Shown: positions 1 through 6,089 of the stretch, one piece after another
Layout: each line of letters starts with the position of its first letter
Position numbering within the stretch: the stretch's first letter is position 1
Source: an uncultured Bacilli bacterium
GTDB taxonomy: Bacteria > Bacillota_I > Bacilli_A > RF39 > UBA660
Direction: 5' to 3'
DNA length: 8,000 nt
Assembly: GCA_947853365.1 (NCBI GenBank)
Contig: CANTWQ010000113.1
Location: 1 to 8,000, forward strand
Position numbers and translations under genes: made by a program
Notes under the pieces: generated by a model
Database searches by the model: none
Told to the model about the DNA's origin: nothing
The model's input: only the letters and a program-made list of their open reading frames with translations

Positions 1-1704
1 CGTGTTGCTTTATACGGAATTGATTATTTGATGGAAGAAAAAAAGAAAGATTGGGAAAACTTGCTTGGACCAATGACCGATGATTTGATTCGTTTGCGAG
101 AAGAAGTGTCAATGCAGTATCGGGCTTTAGATGAAATGAAAAAAATGGCGCTTCGTTATGGTTTTGATATTTCAAAACCAGCAAAGAATGCCAAAGAGGC
201 AATTCAATGGACGTACTTTGGTTATTTGGCTGCGGTCAAAGAAAACAATGGTGCTGCCATGAGTTTAGGTCGTGTCGATGCGTTTTTTGATATTTATATG
301 GAACGTGATTTTAAAGAAGGCACATTGACGGAAGAAGAAGCCCAAGAATTGATTGATCAATTCGTGATTAAACTTCGTTTGGTTCGCCATTTAAGGACAC
401 CAGATTATGATGAGTTGTTTTCGGGAGATCCTACTTGGGTTACTTGCTCTATCGGTGGGGTAACAGAAGAAAAAAAATCGATGGTTACAAAAACGAGTTA
501 TCGTATTTTACATACCCTTACGAATTTGGATCCGGCACCAGAACCAAATATGACTGTGTTGTGGAGTCAAGACTTGCCTCGAACGTTTAAAGAATACTGC
601 AGTAAAATGAGTATTGCAACGGATTCCATTCAATATGAAAACGATGATGTGATGCGCCCTGTTTATGGTGATGATTATGCGATTGCTTGTTGTGTTTCTG
701 CTATGCGTGAAGGACGTGATATGCAATTCTTTGGTGCGCGTTGTAACTTGGCAAAAGCACTTCTTTATTCCATCAATGGTGGCATCGATGAAGTAAAAAG
801 ACAATCAGTCATTCCTGGATTTGAAAAAATGACAGATGAATATTTGGATTATGATAAAGTAAAAGAAAGTTACTTTAAAATGATTGAAAAAGTTGCTGAA
901 ATTTATTCGGATGCAATGAATATTATTCATTATATGCACGATAAATATGCTTATGAAGCAGGGCAGATGGCTTTACATGATACGCATGTCCATCGGTTAA
1001 TGGCTTATGGCGTTGCTGGCCTTTCGGTTGCGGCCGATAGTCTATCGGCAATTAAATATGCCAAAGTGAAACCAATTCGTGACGAAGATGGAATTACGGT
1101 TGATTTTGAGATTGAGGGGGATTATCCACAATATGGAAATGATGATGATCGTGTCGATTCCATCGCGCAAGAAATTGTCGAGAAAATGCATGATGAACTT
1201 GCCAAACATCATTGCTATCGCGATGCGGAACCTACGTTATCGGTTTTAACGATCACATCTAATGTGGTTTATGGTAATAAAACTGGGGCAACGCCAGATG
1301 GTAGAAAAGCTGGAGTTCCATTTGCTCCTGGTGCGAATCCAATGCATGGTCGTGATAAAACGGGAGCGATTGCTAGTTTGAATTCGGTTGCAAAATTAAA
1401 TTATGCTTCTTGTTGTCGTGATGGAATATCGAATACTTTCTCGATTGTACCAACGGCTCTTGGTCAAACAAAAGAAGAACAAGTATCTAACTTGGTTGCG
1501 ATTATGGATGGATATTTTGTGCAAGGGGCCCATCATTTGAATGTCAATGTCTTACATCGTGAAACGTTGATTGATGCTATGGAACATCCGGAAAAATATC
1601 CGTTGTTAACGATTCGGGTTTCTGGTTATGCGGTTCGTTTTAATCGATTGACTAGAAAACAACAAGAGGAAGTTATCGCGCGGACTTTTCATGAGAGCTT
1701 GTAA
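1..1704 (+). CDS. pflB: Formate C-acetyltransferase (pyruvate formate-lyase), 5'-truncated by the window edge
   Basis: Converts pyruvate and CoA to acetyl-CoA and formate in anaerobic fermentation, in the cytoplasm, using a glycyl radical. The open frame runs from base 1 with no start; its first residues ([10 protein letters not shown]) already match the interior of the E. coli enzyme, so the codons at 28-33 are not the real start. The window holds 567 residues, against about 750 for the family, so roughly 180-190 N-terminal residues lie upstream. The catalytic pair is the adjacent cysteines in ACCVS (codons 688-693, window residues 230-231). The radical glycine is in RVSGYAVRF (codon 1624-1626, residue 542). 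Their 311-residue spacing matches the 315 between Cys419 and Gly734 of E. coli. Other family blocks are intact, including ANPMHGRD and [12 protein letters not shown]. The gene ends one base before the likely pflA start, so the two form an operon. Related glycyl-radical enzymes are unlikely because identity to PflB is high along the whole length. Confidence 0.97.
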   Translation, partial: RVALYGIDYLMEEKKKDWENLLGPMTDDLIRLREEVSMQYRALDEMKKMALRYGFDISKPAKNAKEAIQWTYFGYLAAVKENNGAAMSLGRVDAFFDIYMERDFKEGTLTEEEAQELIDQFVIKLRLVRHLRTPDYDELFSGDPTWVTCSIGGVTEEKKSMVTKTSYRILHTLTNLDPAPEPNMTVLWSQDLPRTFKEYCSKMSIATDSIQYENDDVMRPVYGDDYAIACCVSAMREGRDMQFFGARCNLAKALLYSINGGIDEVKRQSVIPGFEKMTDEYLDYDKVKESYFKMIEKVAEIYSDAMNIIHYMHDKYAYEAGQMALHDTHVHRLMAYGVAGLSVAADSLSAIKYAKVKPIRDEDGITVDFEIEGDYPQYGNDDDRVDSIAQEIVEKMHDELAKHHCYRDAEPTLSVLTITSNVVYGNKTGATPDGRKAGVPFAPGANPMHGRDKTGAIASLNSVAKLNYASCCRDGISNTFSIVPTALGQTKEEQVSNLVAIMDGYFVQGAHHLNVNVLHRETLIDAMEHPEKYPLLTIRVSGYAVRFNRLTRKQQEEVIARTFHESL

Positions 1705-1705
1705 T

Positions 1706-2416
1706 ATGATGGGAAGTATTGATTCTATAGAAAGTATGGGACTTGTCGATGGACCGGGAATTCGGTCTGTCGTCTTCCTTACAGGATGTAAACTAAGATG
1801 TAAATATTGTCATAATCCCGAAATGTGGGTAAAGGGGAAAGACAATATGACGGTCGATGAATTGGTTTCTAAATTGTTACGGTTTCGTCCCTATTATCAG
1901 GCAAGTGGGGGAGGGGTTACCTTCTCTGGCGGTGAACCTCTCTTGCAAATTGATTTCCTAATCGCAGTATGTAAGCGACTAAAAGAAGAGAATATTTCGA
2001 TTGCCCTTGATACAGCGGGTGTCGGGGTTGGAAAATACGATGAAATTTTGGATCTGATTGATTTGGTTATTTTAGATATCAAGCATGTCGATGTCGATGG
2101 ATATTTGGATTTGACAGGGCAATCTATGGAGGAAAGTTTAAAATTTATTGCGGCATGTAATCAAAGTGGAAAACCTGTTTGGATCAGACAAGTGATTGTA
2201 CCAGGAGTTCACGATCATATGGAGTATATGAAAAAATTAAAAAAATACTTACAAAAAATTGATCATATCGAACGAATTGATTTTTTACCATATCACAAAT
2301 TGGGTACCGAAAAATATGAGACACTTGGACTTTTCAATCCATATCAAGGAAAGGAAGCAATGGATCCGAAAAAGTGTCAAGAACTATATCAAGCTTTTAT
2401 GCAGTTACCAGAATAA
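1706..2416 (+). CDS. pflA: Pyruvate formate-lyase-activating enzyme (radical SAM)
   Basis: Abstracts a hydrogen from the PflB glycine using a 5'-deoxyadenosyl radical made from SAM at a 4Fe-4S cluster. From the ATG at 1706 the protein has 236 residues, near the usual 240-250. The cluster motif CxxxCxxC is present as C28, C32 and C35 (GCKLRCKYCHN), followed by the activase signature ASGGGVTFSGGEPLL around residues 66-79. A DGPGIR block sits at about 15-20 and a conserved LPYH near the C-terminus. Start choice: 1706 (or the adjacent ATG at 1709) lies one to four bases after the pflB stop, with GAGAG at 1693-1697 as a weak ribosome binding site 8 bases upstream, and gives the usual N-terminus. 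An ATG at 1691 inside pflB would add five atypical residues and has no good binding site. Translation is probably coupled to pflB. A terminator follows directly. Confidence 0.95.
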   Translation: MMGSIDSIESMGLVDGPGIRSVVFLTGCKLRCKYCHNPEMWVKGKDNMTVDELVSKLLRFRPYYQASGGGVTFSGGEPLLQIDFLIAVCKRLKEENISIALDTAGVGVGKYDEILDLIDLVILDIKHVDVDGYLDLTGQSMEESLKFIAACNQSGKPVWIRQVIVPGVHDHMEYMKKLKKYLQKIDHIERIDFLPYHKLGTEKYETLGLFNPYQGKEAMDPKKCQELYQAFMQLPE

Positions 2417-2424
2417 TAAAAAGG

Positions 2425-2466
2425 ATAGTGGTCATTGCTTTTTAGGTAGTATGCCACTATTTTTAT
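2425..2466 (+). terminator. Rho-independent terminator after pflBA
   Basis: ATAGTGG (2425-2431) pairs perfectly with CCACTAT (2454-2460). The helix can extend inward by CAT/ATG (2433-2435 with 2451-2453) past one bulged T. A run of five T (2460-2464) and further T-rich sequence follow. It lies nine bases after the pflA stop and separates the pfl operon from the next promoter. Confidence 0.75.
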
Positions 2467-2487
2467 TTATGGATTGAGAAGTATTTT

Positions 2488-2516
2488 TTGACCGAATTTT
2501 TGATTTCTGTTATACT
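2488..2516 (+). promoter_or_regulatory. Sigma-A-type promoter of the membrane protein/methyltransferase/pseudouridine synthase operon
   Basis: The -35 element is TTGACC (2488-2493) and the -10 is TATACT (2511-2516), separated by exactly 17 bases; each matches consensus at five of six positions. Predicted transcription start is near 2522-2524, giving a very short leader of under 20 bases that carries the AGAGG binding site at 2527-2531. The promoter lies just after the pflA terminator, so the operon is transcribed independently of pfl. Confidence 0.8.
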
Positions 2517-2539
2517 CTTGATTAGAAGAGGTATTTTGT

Positions 2540-2950
2540 ATGAAAGTAAATCAAAAAACACAAAAGAAGCGTTTTTATTATGTCTATGGGATGATTGTTT
2601 CTTTCCTTTTTTGTGCTTTGATTGTGTATTTTTTATGGCAAAACCAAAGCCAATGGTATTTTTTTCTTCCGTTTCTTATCTGTGGATTTTCATCTTTTAT
2701 GTATCAAGCGATTACGTTCTTTTTTGAATTACGAAAAAATCAAGATTCTGTTGATGTGATGCGTGTTTGGACTTGGAAGAGAATTTTTTCTCGCCTTTAT
2801 GTGGTAGCCTTTTTCCTTTTTTGGTTCGGGTGTTTGATTATTTTTGATATGGAAGCATTCCAAGAAGGTGACTTTATTTTGGCTCTTTTTTCGATTCCTT
2901 TTTGGTTGATTGGAATGTATTCGTTTTGGAAAATATGGAAAAGAAGGTGA
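2540..2950 (+). CDS. Small four-helix membrane protein of unknown function
   Basis: I do not recognise a family. The 136-residue product starts with a basic, polar N-terminus (MKVNQKTQKKR) followed by four hydrophobic stretches at roughly 14-33, 39-61, 84-103 and 108-131. The loop between helices 2 and 3 (about 62-83) is charged and the C-terminus ends in WKIWKRR. The positive-inside rule puts both ends and the middle loop in the cytoplasm. Aromatic residues (Phe, Trp, Tyr) are very abundant in the helices. The ATG at 2540 has AGAGG eight bases upstream and sits about 17 bases from a predicted transcription start. It is first in a three-gene operon; its TGA stop at 2948-2950 is four bases from the methyltransferase start and the methyltransferase binding site lies inside its last codons. 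An out-of-frame reading beginning at 2488 would lie across the promoter and has no binding site. Confidence 0.8.
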   Translation: MKVNQKTQKKRFYYVYGMIVSFLFCALIVYFLWQNQSQWYFFLPFLICGFSSFMYQAITFFFELRKNQDSVDVMRVWTWKRIFSRLYVVAFFLFWFGCLIIFDMEAFQEGDFILALFSIPFWLIGMYSFWKIWKRR

Positions 2951-2954
2951 TCAT

Positions 2955-3815
2955 ATGAAATTAGCAAATGAGTGGAAAGAATATGCATTATTACAGTGTA
3001 GTAACGGAGAAAAATTAGAACGATGGGGAGATATTTATTTGTTGCGACCAGATCCACAAGTGATTTGGAAAGAAGGGAATCTAGCAAAGGATCCTCGAAT
3101 TCATGCCCATTACCATCGTAGCAACAAGGGTGGTGGCTATTGGGAAAACAAGAAAAAAACGCCGGATTCATGGAAAATTCATTATAAAGATTTGACTTTT
3201 TGTATCAAACAGATGGGATTTAAGCATACCGGTCTTTTCCCAGAACAAGCGGTAAATTGGGATTATATGATGGACAAAATTGCGAATAGTCATCGTTCGA
3301 TTCGGGTTTTGAATTTGTTTGCTTATACCGGAGGAGCCAGTGTTGCATGCTTAAAAGCGGGGGCAAGTGTGGTTCATGTGGATTCTTCTCGTGGTATGGT
3401 TGATTGGTGTAAAGAAAATGTGAAAGCTTCTCATTTAGAGGAACGTCCAATCCGTTATATTGTAGATGATGTTGTCAAATTTGTACGACGCGAAATTCGA
3501 CGTGGGAATCAATACGATGCCATTATTATGGATCCGCCTAGTTATGGAAGAGGAGTAGGTGGAGAAGTGTGGGATATTGAAAAGGATTTATTTTCGTTAT
3601 TGGAACTTTGTGTTGAAGTGCTGTCTGATGAGCCTTTATTTTTCTTGATTAACTCTTATACGACGGGATTATCCAGCAAAGTATTAGAAAATTTACTACA
3701 ATTGACGGTTGGTAAGAAATTTCATGGAACAATTACCAGTGGTGAAATTGGATTACCGATGGAAGAATCTTCTCTTGTTTTACCGTGTGGTATTTATGGA
3801 AGGTTTGATGCATGA
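2955..3815 (+). CDS. Class I SAM-dependent methyltransferase, RlmI/RlmK-like (COG1092 type)
   Basis: Probably methylates a base in rRNA or another RNA, using SAM. The 286-residue protein has a Rossmann-fold catalytic domain in its C-terminal two thirds. Motif I is LNLFAYTGGAS at about 119-129, motif II has the acidic residue in VVHVDSS (about 139-145), and the catalytic-type motif IV is DPPSYGRG at 193-200. DPP-[SK]-[FY]-G-R-G followed by GEVW is typical of this group. RlmI of E. coli is about 396 residues and has an N-terminal PUA domain; here only about 115 residues precede motif I, so a full PUA domain is probably absent. The ATG at 2955 is preceded by AAGGTGA at 2944-2950. An upstream ATG at 2910 lies inside the membrane protein gene and adds an atypical stretch, so it was not used. 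The TGA stop overlaps the next start. The family is clear, the substrate is not. Confidence 0.88.
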   Translation: MKLANEWKEYALLQCSNGEKLERWGDIYLLRPDPQVIWKEGNLAKDPRIHAHYHRSNKGGGYWENKKKTPDSWKIHYKDLTFCIKQMGFKHTGLFPEQAVNWDYMMDKIANSHRSIRVLNLFAYTGGASVACLKAGASVVHVDSSRGMVDWCKENVKASHLEERPIRYIVDDVVKFVRREIRRGNQYDAIIMDPPSYGRGVGGEVWDIEKDLFSLLELCVEVLSDEPLFFLINSYTTGLSSKVLENLLQLTVGKKFHGTITSGEIGLPMEESSLVLPCGIYGRFDA

Positions 3816-4513
3816 TGAAAGAATTGGAAGTGTTGTATGAGGATAATCATGTGATTGTCGTTGTGAAGCCTAAAAATGTGTTAAGCCAAAGTGATCGTAC
3901 AGGAGATGTTGATTTGCTATCGATGGTGAAAGAATATATTAAAGAAAAGTATCATAAACCTGGTAATGTTTATGTTGGTTTGGTTCATCGGTTGGATCGA
4001 CCCGTTTCCGGTGTCATGGTATTTGCAAAGACCAGTAAAGCAGCATCCCGTTTATCGGATCAAGTGCGAACAAAGAAAATGGAAAAAAAATATGTGGCGG
4101 TGGTTCATGGCCTTATCGCTCAAGAGCAAGGTACACTTATTGACTATATTGCGAAACAAAAAGATTTTTCGAGTAAAGTTACTGACTCTGAAAAAGGACA
4201 ATATGCTGAACTTTCTTACCGTGTGATTGACAAAAACATTGACAAAAATCTGACACTTTTAGACATTCTTTTGAACACTGGAAGGCACCATCAGATTCGT
4301 GTGCAATTTGCATCACGTGGGTATCCACTTTATGGAGACCTTCGTTATGGTAAAGGGAATGAAGGTACGCTTTGCTTACATGCTTATTCTTTGTCGTTTT
4401 ATCATCCGATTACCAAAGAAAAAATGACTTTTGTTGCTTTTCCACCAAAGATGAGTGCCTTTTCCTATTTTGATATACCGAAAGTTCTTTCTTCTCCTCA
4501 AAAATTATCCTGA
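3812..4513 (+). CDS. RluA-family pseudouridine synthase
   Basis: Converts uridine to pseudouridine in rRNA or tRNA. The 233-residue protein begins directly with the catalytic fold (ELEVLYEDNHVIVVVKP) and has no N-terminal S4 RNA-binding domain, unlike RluC and RluD. The signature is HRLDRPVSG at residues 59-67, with Asp62 as the expected nucleophile; most relatives have HRLDRxTSG, so Pro-Val at the fourth and fifth variable positions is a mild variation. The later family block GRHHQIRVQFASRGYPLYGD is complete and typical. The start at 3812 overlaps the methyltransferase stop (ATGA), with GGAAGG at 3798-3803 eight bases upstream; the ATG at 3815 is less well spaced. Overlap implies translational coupling with the methyltransferase, consistent with both modifying RNA. 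The last stop codon lies in a terminator hairpin. The exact target position cannot be assigned. Confidence 0.93.
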   Translation: MMKELEVLYEDNHVIVVVKPKNVLSQSDRTGDVDLLSMVKEYIKEKYHKPGNVYVGLVHRLDRPVSGVMVFAKTSKAASRLSDQVRTKKMEKKYVAVVHGLIAQEQGTLIDYIAKQKDFSSKVTDSEKGQYAELSYRVIDKNIDKNLTLLDILLNTGRHHQIRVQFASRGYPLYGDLRYGKGNEGTLCLHAYSLSFYHPITKEKMTFVAFPPKMSAFSYFDIPKVLSSPQKLS

Positions 4514-4541
4514 AATGCGTCTTGCATTTCTTTTCTTTTTT
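4512..4541 (+). terminator. Rho-independent terminator overlapping the pseudouridine synthase stop codon
   Basis: GAAATGC (4512-4518) and GCATTTC (4524-4530) form a perfect 7-bp stem with a five-base loop, followed by TTTT-C-TTTTTTT. The left arm begins within the TGA stop (4511-4513). It ends the three-gene operon. Confidence 0.88.
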
Positions 4542-4550
4542 TGTTATGAT
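4522..4550 (+). promoter_or_regulatory. Possible promoter for the Pro/Glu-rich membrane protein gene
   Basis: A good -10 candidate TATGAT (4545-4550) lies 32 bases before the gene start. With a 17-base spacer the -35 would be TTGCAT (4522-4527), inside the terminator's right arm; only its TTG matches consensus well. The -10 is the stronger part of this call. Confidence 0.5.
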
Positions 4551-4581
4551 AATCATAGAATAAAATAAGGGAGATGAAGTT

Positions 4582-5472
4582 ATGTTCGATTTCGATTTGA
4601 GTTGGTTTACTAGCATACCAGGATTGTTAATTACGTGCGGAGTAATTCTATTACTCATTGCTTTAATTATATTTATTGTAACGTCTGTCAAAGCGAAAAA
4701 AGAGAAAAAACATGAGATGGAGTTACAAAGAGAGGAAGAGCCTGTTGCAGTGGTGCCTCCAATAGAAGCAGTAGAATCATCTGCAAATACTGCACCGGAA
4801 CAACCAATTGCTGAGGAACCAGTAGCAGCACCTGAAGTTGCGCCAGTAGTAACACCATCAACGGTTACCAATGAAAGTAATCCTGTTTCGGAAAATCCTG
4901 TGGAAGCGATGCCAGCAGATCCTATGCCAGAACCAGTTGTGGCACAGGCAGCTCCAGTTAATGAGGAACCGGCACCAATTCCTGCACCAGATGATGTGGT
5001 TGGAGCGATCGATCAAGTGAATTATGTTCCGACACCAGAGGAACCAAAAGTAGATACTGTTCCGGAAGTAAATAAAGAGCCGAAAATTCCAGAACCAGTA
5101 AAAGCTACATCAGTGATGGATGAAGTATTGGATATGCCAGATGCCAATCCGGTAGATTTAGAGAAAACGTCAGTTTCTATTTATGGAGGAGCAAATCCGT
5201 TTGTAGGACCTATTTCAGAACCAGAGCATCGTCCAATTTATGGTGGTGCGGATCCACTTGAGAAAACACAACAATTTAGACCAGTTGAAATGCCTCAACC
5301 AGAAGTAAGTCCAATTATTCCGGAAGTTACTTTGACGGATACGAAACCTGAACCTGCGGTTACACCTAGTGCACCATCGGCAGTGGTAGAGCCAACGCCT
5401 GATTATACGGTGCAACAAGAGGAAGTAAAACCAGTACCCGTAGAAATTAACGAAGATATTGAACAATTATAA
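4582..5472 (+). CDS. Single-pass membrane protein with long Pro/Glu/Ala/Val-rich tail and two IYGGA(N/D)P motifs
   Basis: Function unknown. The 296-residue protein has a short acidic N-terminus, one hydrophobic helix at about 13-36, then a basic patch (KAKKEKKH, 37-44). This predicts N-out, C-in topology with about 250 residues in the cytoplasm. Residues 46-296 are low-complexity, rich in Pro, Glu, Val and Ala, and look disordered. Within this tail IYGGANP (200-206) and IYGGADP (219-225) stand out. LEKT precedes the first (193-196) and follows the second (226-229). The layout resembles ZipA or other tethers with a membrane anchor and flexible linker, but no folded C-terminal domain is visible. 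Cys19 is the only cysteine. The start at 4582 has AAGGGAG at 4567-4573, eight bases upstream. The gene is monocistronic between two terminators. It could be an envelope or division scaffold; that is inference from architecture only. Confidence 0.85.
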   Translation: MFDFDLSWFTSIPGLLITCGVILLLIALIIFIVTSVKAKKEKKHEMELQREEEPVAVVPPIEAVESSANTAPEQPIAEEPVAAPEVAPVVTPSTVTNESNPVSENPVEAMPADPMPEPVVAQAAPVNEEPAPIPAPDDVVGAIDQVNYVPTPEEPKVDTVPEVNKEPKIPEPVKATSVMDEVLDMPDANPVDLEKTSVSIYGGANPFVGPISEPEHRPIYGGADPLEKTQQFRPVEMPQPEVSPIIPEVTLTDTKPEPAVTPSAPSAVVEPTPDYTVQQEEVKPVPVEINEDIEQL

Positions 5473-5481
5473 AAGGAAATG

Positions 5482-5505
5482 GAACAAGGTAACTTGTTCT
5501 TTTTT
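5482..5505 (+). terminator. Rho-independent terminator after the Pro/Glu-rich membrane protein gene
   Basis: GAACAAG (5482-5488) and CTTGTTC (5493-5499) form a perfect 7-bp stem with a GTAA tetraloop, followed by six T (5500-5505). It begins nine bases after the stop codon. Confidence 0.88.
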
Positions 5506-5510
5506 GTGGT

Positions 5511-5679
5511 GAAAATCTTGGAAAATGAGGGAAAAAAGGCGTTTGACAATCAACCCTGGAGGCCATTACAACAGTGGTTCTAACGTGAGTGTCTTCTATT
5601 TCAATGCTAGCTATGGTTCTGCAAGCAGCCTACTCTCATTCCGGCTTGTGCTTGTCCCTTAGTTTCCATTAGGATTATC
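5511..5679 (+). ncRNA. Candidate structured RNA upstream of spoVS (family not recognised)
   Basis: This gene-free stretch pairs end to end. P1 joins 5519-5524 to 5663-5668 (TGGAAA/TTTCCA) and 5526-5532 to 5655-5661 (TGAGGGA/TCCCTTA), 13 pairs with one A-G mismatch; an outer part may add 5514-5518 with 5672-5676. P2 joins 5539-5543 to 5582-5586. P3 inside it joins AACCCTG (5552-5558) to CAG and GGTT (5572-5574, 5576-5579) around one bulged T. P4 joins CAAGC (5622-5626) to GCTTG (5650-5654) and AGCC (5627-5630) to GGCT (5643-5646). P4 would stack directly on P1. The P4 loop TACTC (5631-5635) could form a pseudoknot with GAGTG (5587-5591). Bases 5541-5660 are 47% GC by count, against 25% for 5671-5750. 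Several G-U pairs favour the + strand. No SRP, 6S, tmRNA, RNase P or riboswitch signature that I know is visible. It may be a leader of spoVS or an independent small RNA; neither a clear promoter nor a terminator of its own was found. Confidence 0.5.
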
Positions 5680-5699
5680 TTACTCGTGACATAAAAGAT

Positions 5700-5728
5700 T
5701 TCATAAATTTTCGTTGTTTTCATATATT
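5700..5728 (+). promoter_or_regulatory. Possible promoter for spoVS
   Basis: TATATT (5723-5728) is a five-of-six -10 match, and TTCATA (5700-5705), a four-of-six -35 match, lies 17 bases upstream. Initiation near 5735 would leave about 20 bases of leader. The stretch is very A+T-rich, so chance matches are likely. In B. subtilis spoVS depends on sigma-H; AGGATTA at 5671-5677 resembles part of a sigma-H -35, but no matching -10 was found. Confidence 0.35.
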
Positions 5729-5754
5729 GAACTATAAGAAAGGATGAATTATTT

Positions 5755-6015
5755 ATGGAAACATTAAAAGTATCTAGTAAATCAAGTGCCAATTCCGTTG
5801 CAGGAGCGCTTGCCAATGTTTTTCGGGAACAGGGTAGTGTTGAAATACAAGCGGTTGGAGCTGGGGCTTTAAATCAAGCAATCAAAGCGATTGCCATTGC
5901 GCGAGGATTTGTTGCTCCTTCAGGTAAGAATTTGGTATGCATTCCAGCATTTACAGACATTGTGATAGACGGAGAAGAGCGAACAGCAATTAAGTTAATT
6001 GTAGAAGCAAAGTAA
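5755..6015 (+). CDS. spoVS: Stage V sporulation protein S
   Basis: A small conserved protein with an Alba-like fold, needed for efficient stage V (coat and cortex) sporulation in Bacillus subtilis; its biochemical role is not settled, though nucleic-acid binding is suspected from the fold. The product is 86 residues, exactly the usual length, and nearly identical to B. subtilis SpoVS throughout, including KVSSKSS, NSVAGALA, AVGAGALNQA, ARGFVAPSG and IDGEERTAIKLIVE. The ATG at 5755 is preceded by AAGGA ending at 5744, ten bases upstream, slightly long spacing. The gene is alone between the structured RNA candidate and its own terminator. SpoVS also occurs in some non-sporulating bacteria, so it suggests but does not prove endospore formation. 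Confidence 0.98.
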   Translation: METLKVSSKSSANSVAGALANVFREQGSVEIQAVGAGALNQAIKAIAIARGFVAPSGKNLVCIPAFTDIVIDGEERTAIKLIVEAK

Positions 6016-6030
6016 ATTGCTTCTTTTTTT
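6004..6030 (+). terminator. Rho-independent terminator overlapping the end of spoVS
   Basis: GAAGCAA (6004-6010) pairs perfectly with TTGCTTC (6017-6023) around a six-base loop that holds most of the stop codon, followed by seven T (6024-6030). The left arm encodes the last residues of SpoVS. Confidence 0.9.
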
Positions 6031-6064
6031 AGGCTTTTGTCGTTTCTTTTTTTGAAATCTTTGA

Positions 6065-6076
6065 TATGATGATAAT
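6065..6076 (+). promoter_or_regulatory. Possible -10 region for the cysteine synthase-like gene
   Basis: TATGAT (6065-6070) and the adjacent GATAAT (6071-6076) are both five-of-six -10 matches. No convincing -35 lies at 16-18 bases from either; TTGAAA at 6052-6057 is too close. The gene needs its own promoter because a strong terminator ends at 6030. Confidence 0.35.
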
Positions 6077-6089
6077 AGGAAGTGATGTT

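Noticed and set aside
28..33. In-frame TTG/ATG as a start for pflB
   Set aside because: The nine codons before it already match conserved PflB interior sequence and the protein would lack about a quarter of its length; the gene simply enters from outside the window.
508..804. Minus-strand reading frame opposite pflB
   Set aside because: It is antisense to a highly conserved region, has no recognisable protein features and no ribosome binding site.
2488..2727. Plus-strand reading frame over the promoter of the membrane protein gene
   Set aside because: Its start lies on the -35 element and upstream of the predicted transcription start; the 2540 frame has a good binding site and coherent membrane helices.
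2797..3171. Minus-strand 124-codon frame across the membrane protein/methyltransferase junction
   Set aside because: Antisense to two well supported genes, with no start signal and no family resemblance.
4582..4638. Lipoprotein signal (LITC) at the N-terminus of the Pro/Glu-rich protein
   Set aside because: Thr precedes the cysteine where Gly, Ala or Ser is expected, there is no positive charge before the helix, and the basic patch after it indicates an uncleaved anchor.
4410..4871. Minus-strand 153-codon frame
   Set aside because: It crosses a terminator and a promoter, and its Ser/Thr/Ala-rich composition is a by-product of reading the Pro/Glu/Ala-rich gene backwards.
5511..5679. Identification of the element as SRP RNA, 6S RNA or tmRNA
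   Set aside because: GCAAGCAGCC looks slightly like the SRP GGAAGCAGC motif, but the preceding conserved bases and domain IV hairpin are missing; the branched fold does not fit 6S, and no tRNA-like or tag-peptide part supports tmRNA.
5671..5692. Sigma-H promoter for spoVS
   Set aside because: AGGATTA fits part of the -35, but no GAAT-type -10 lies at the needed distance; only GACAT is near.
5607..5816. Minus-strand 69-codon frame across the structured element and the spoVS start
   Set aside because: It starts inside spoVS antisense, shows no protein-like pattern, and the base-paired organisation of the region explains its sequence better.
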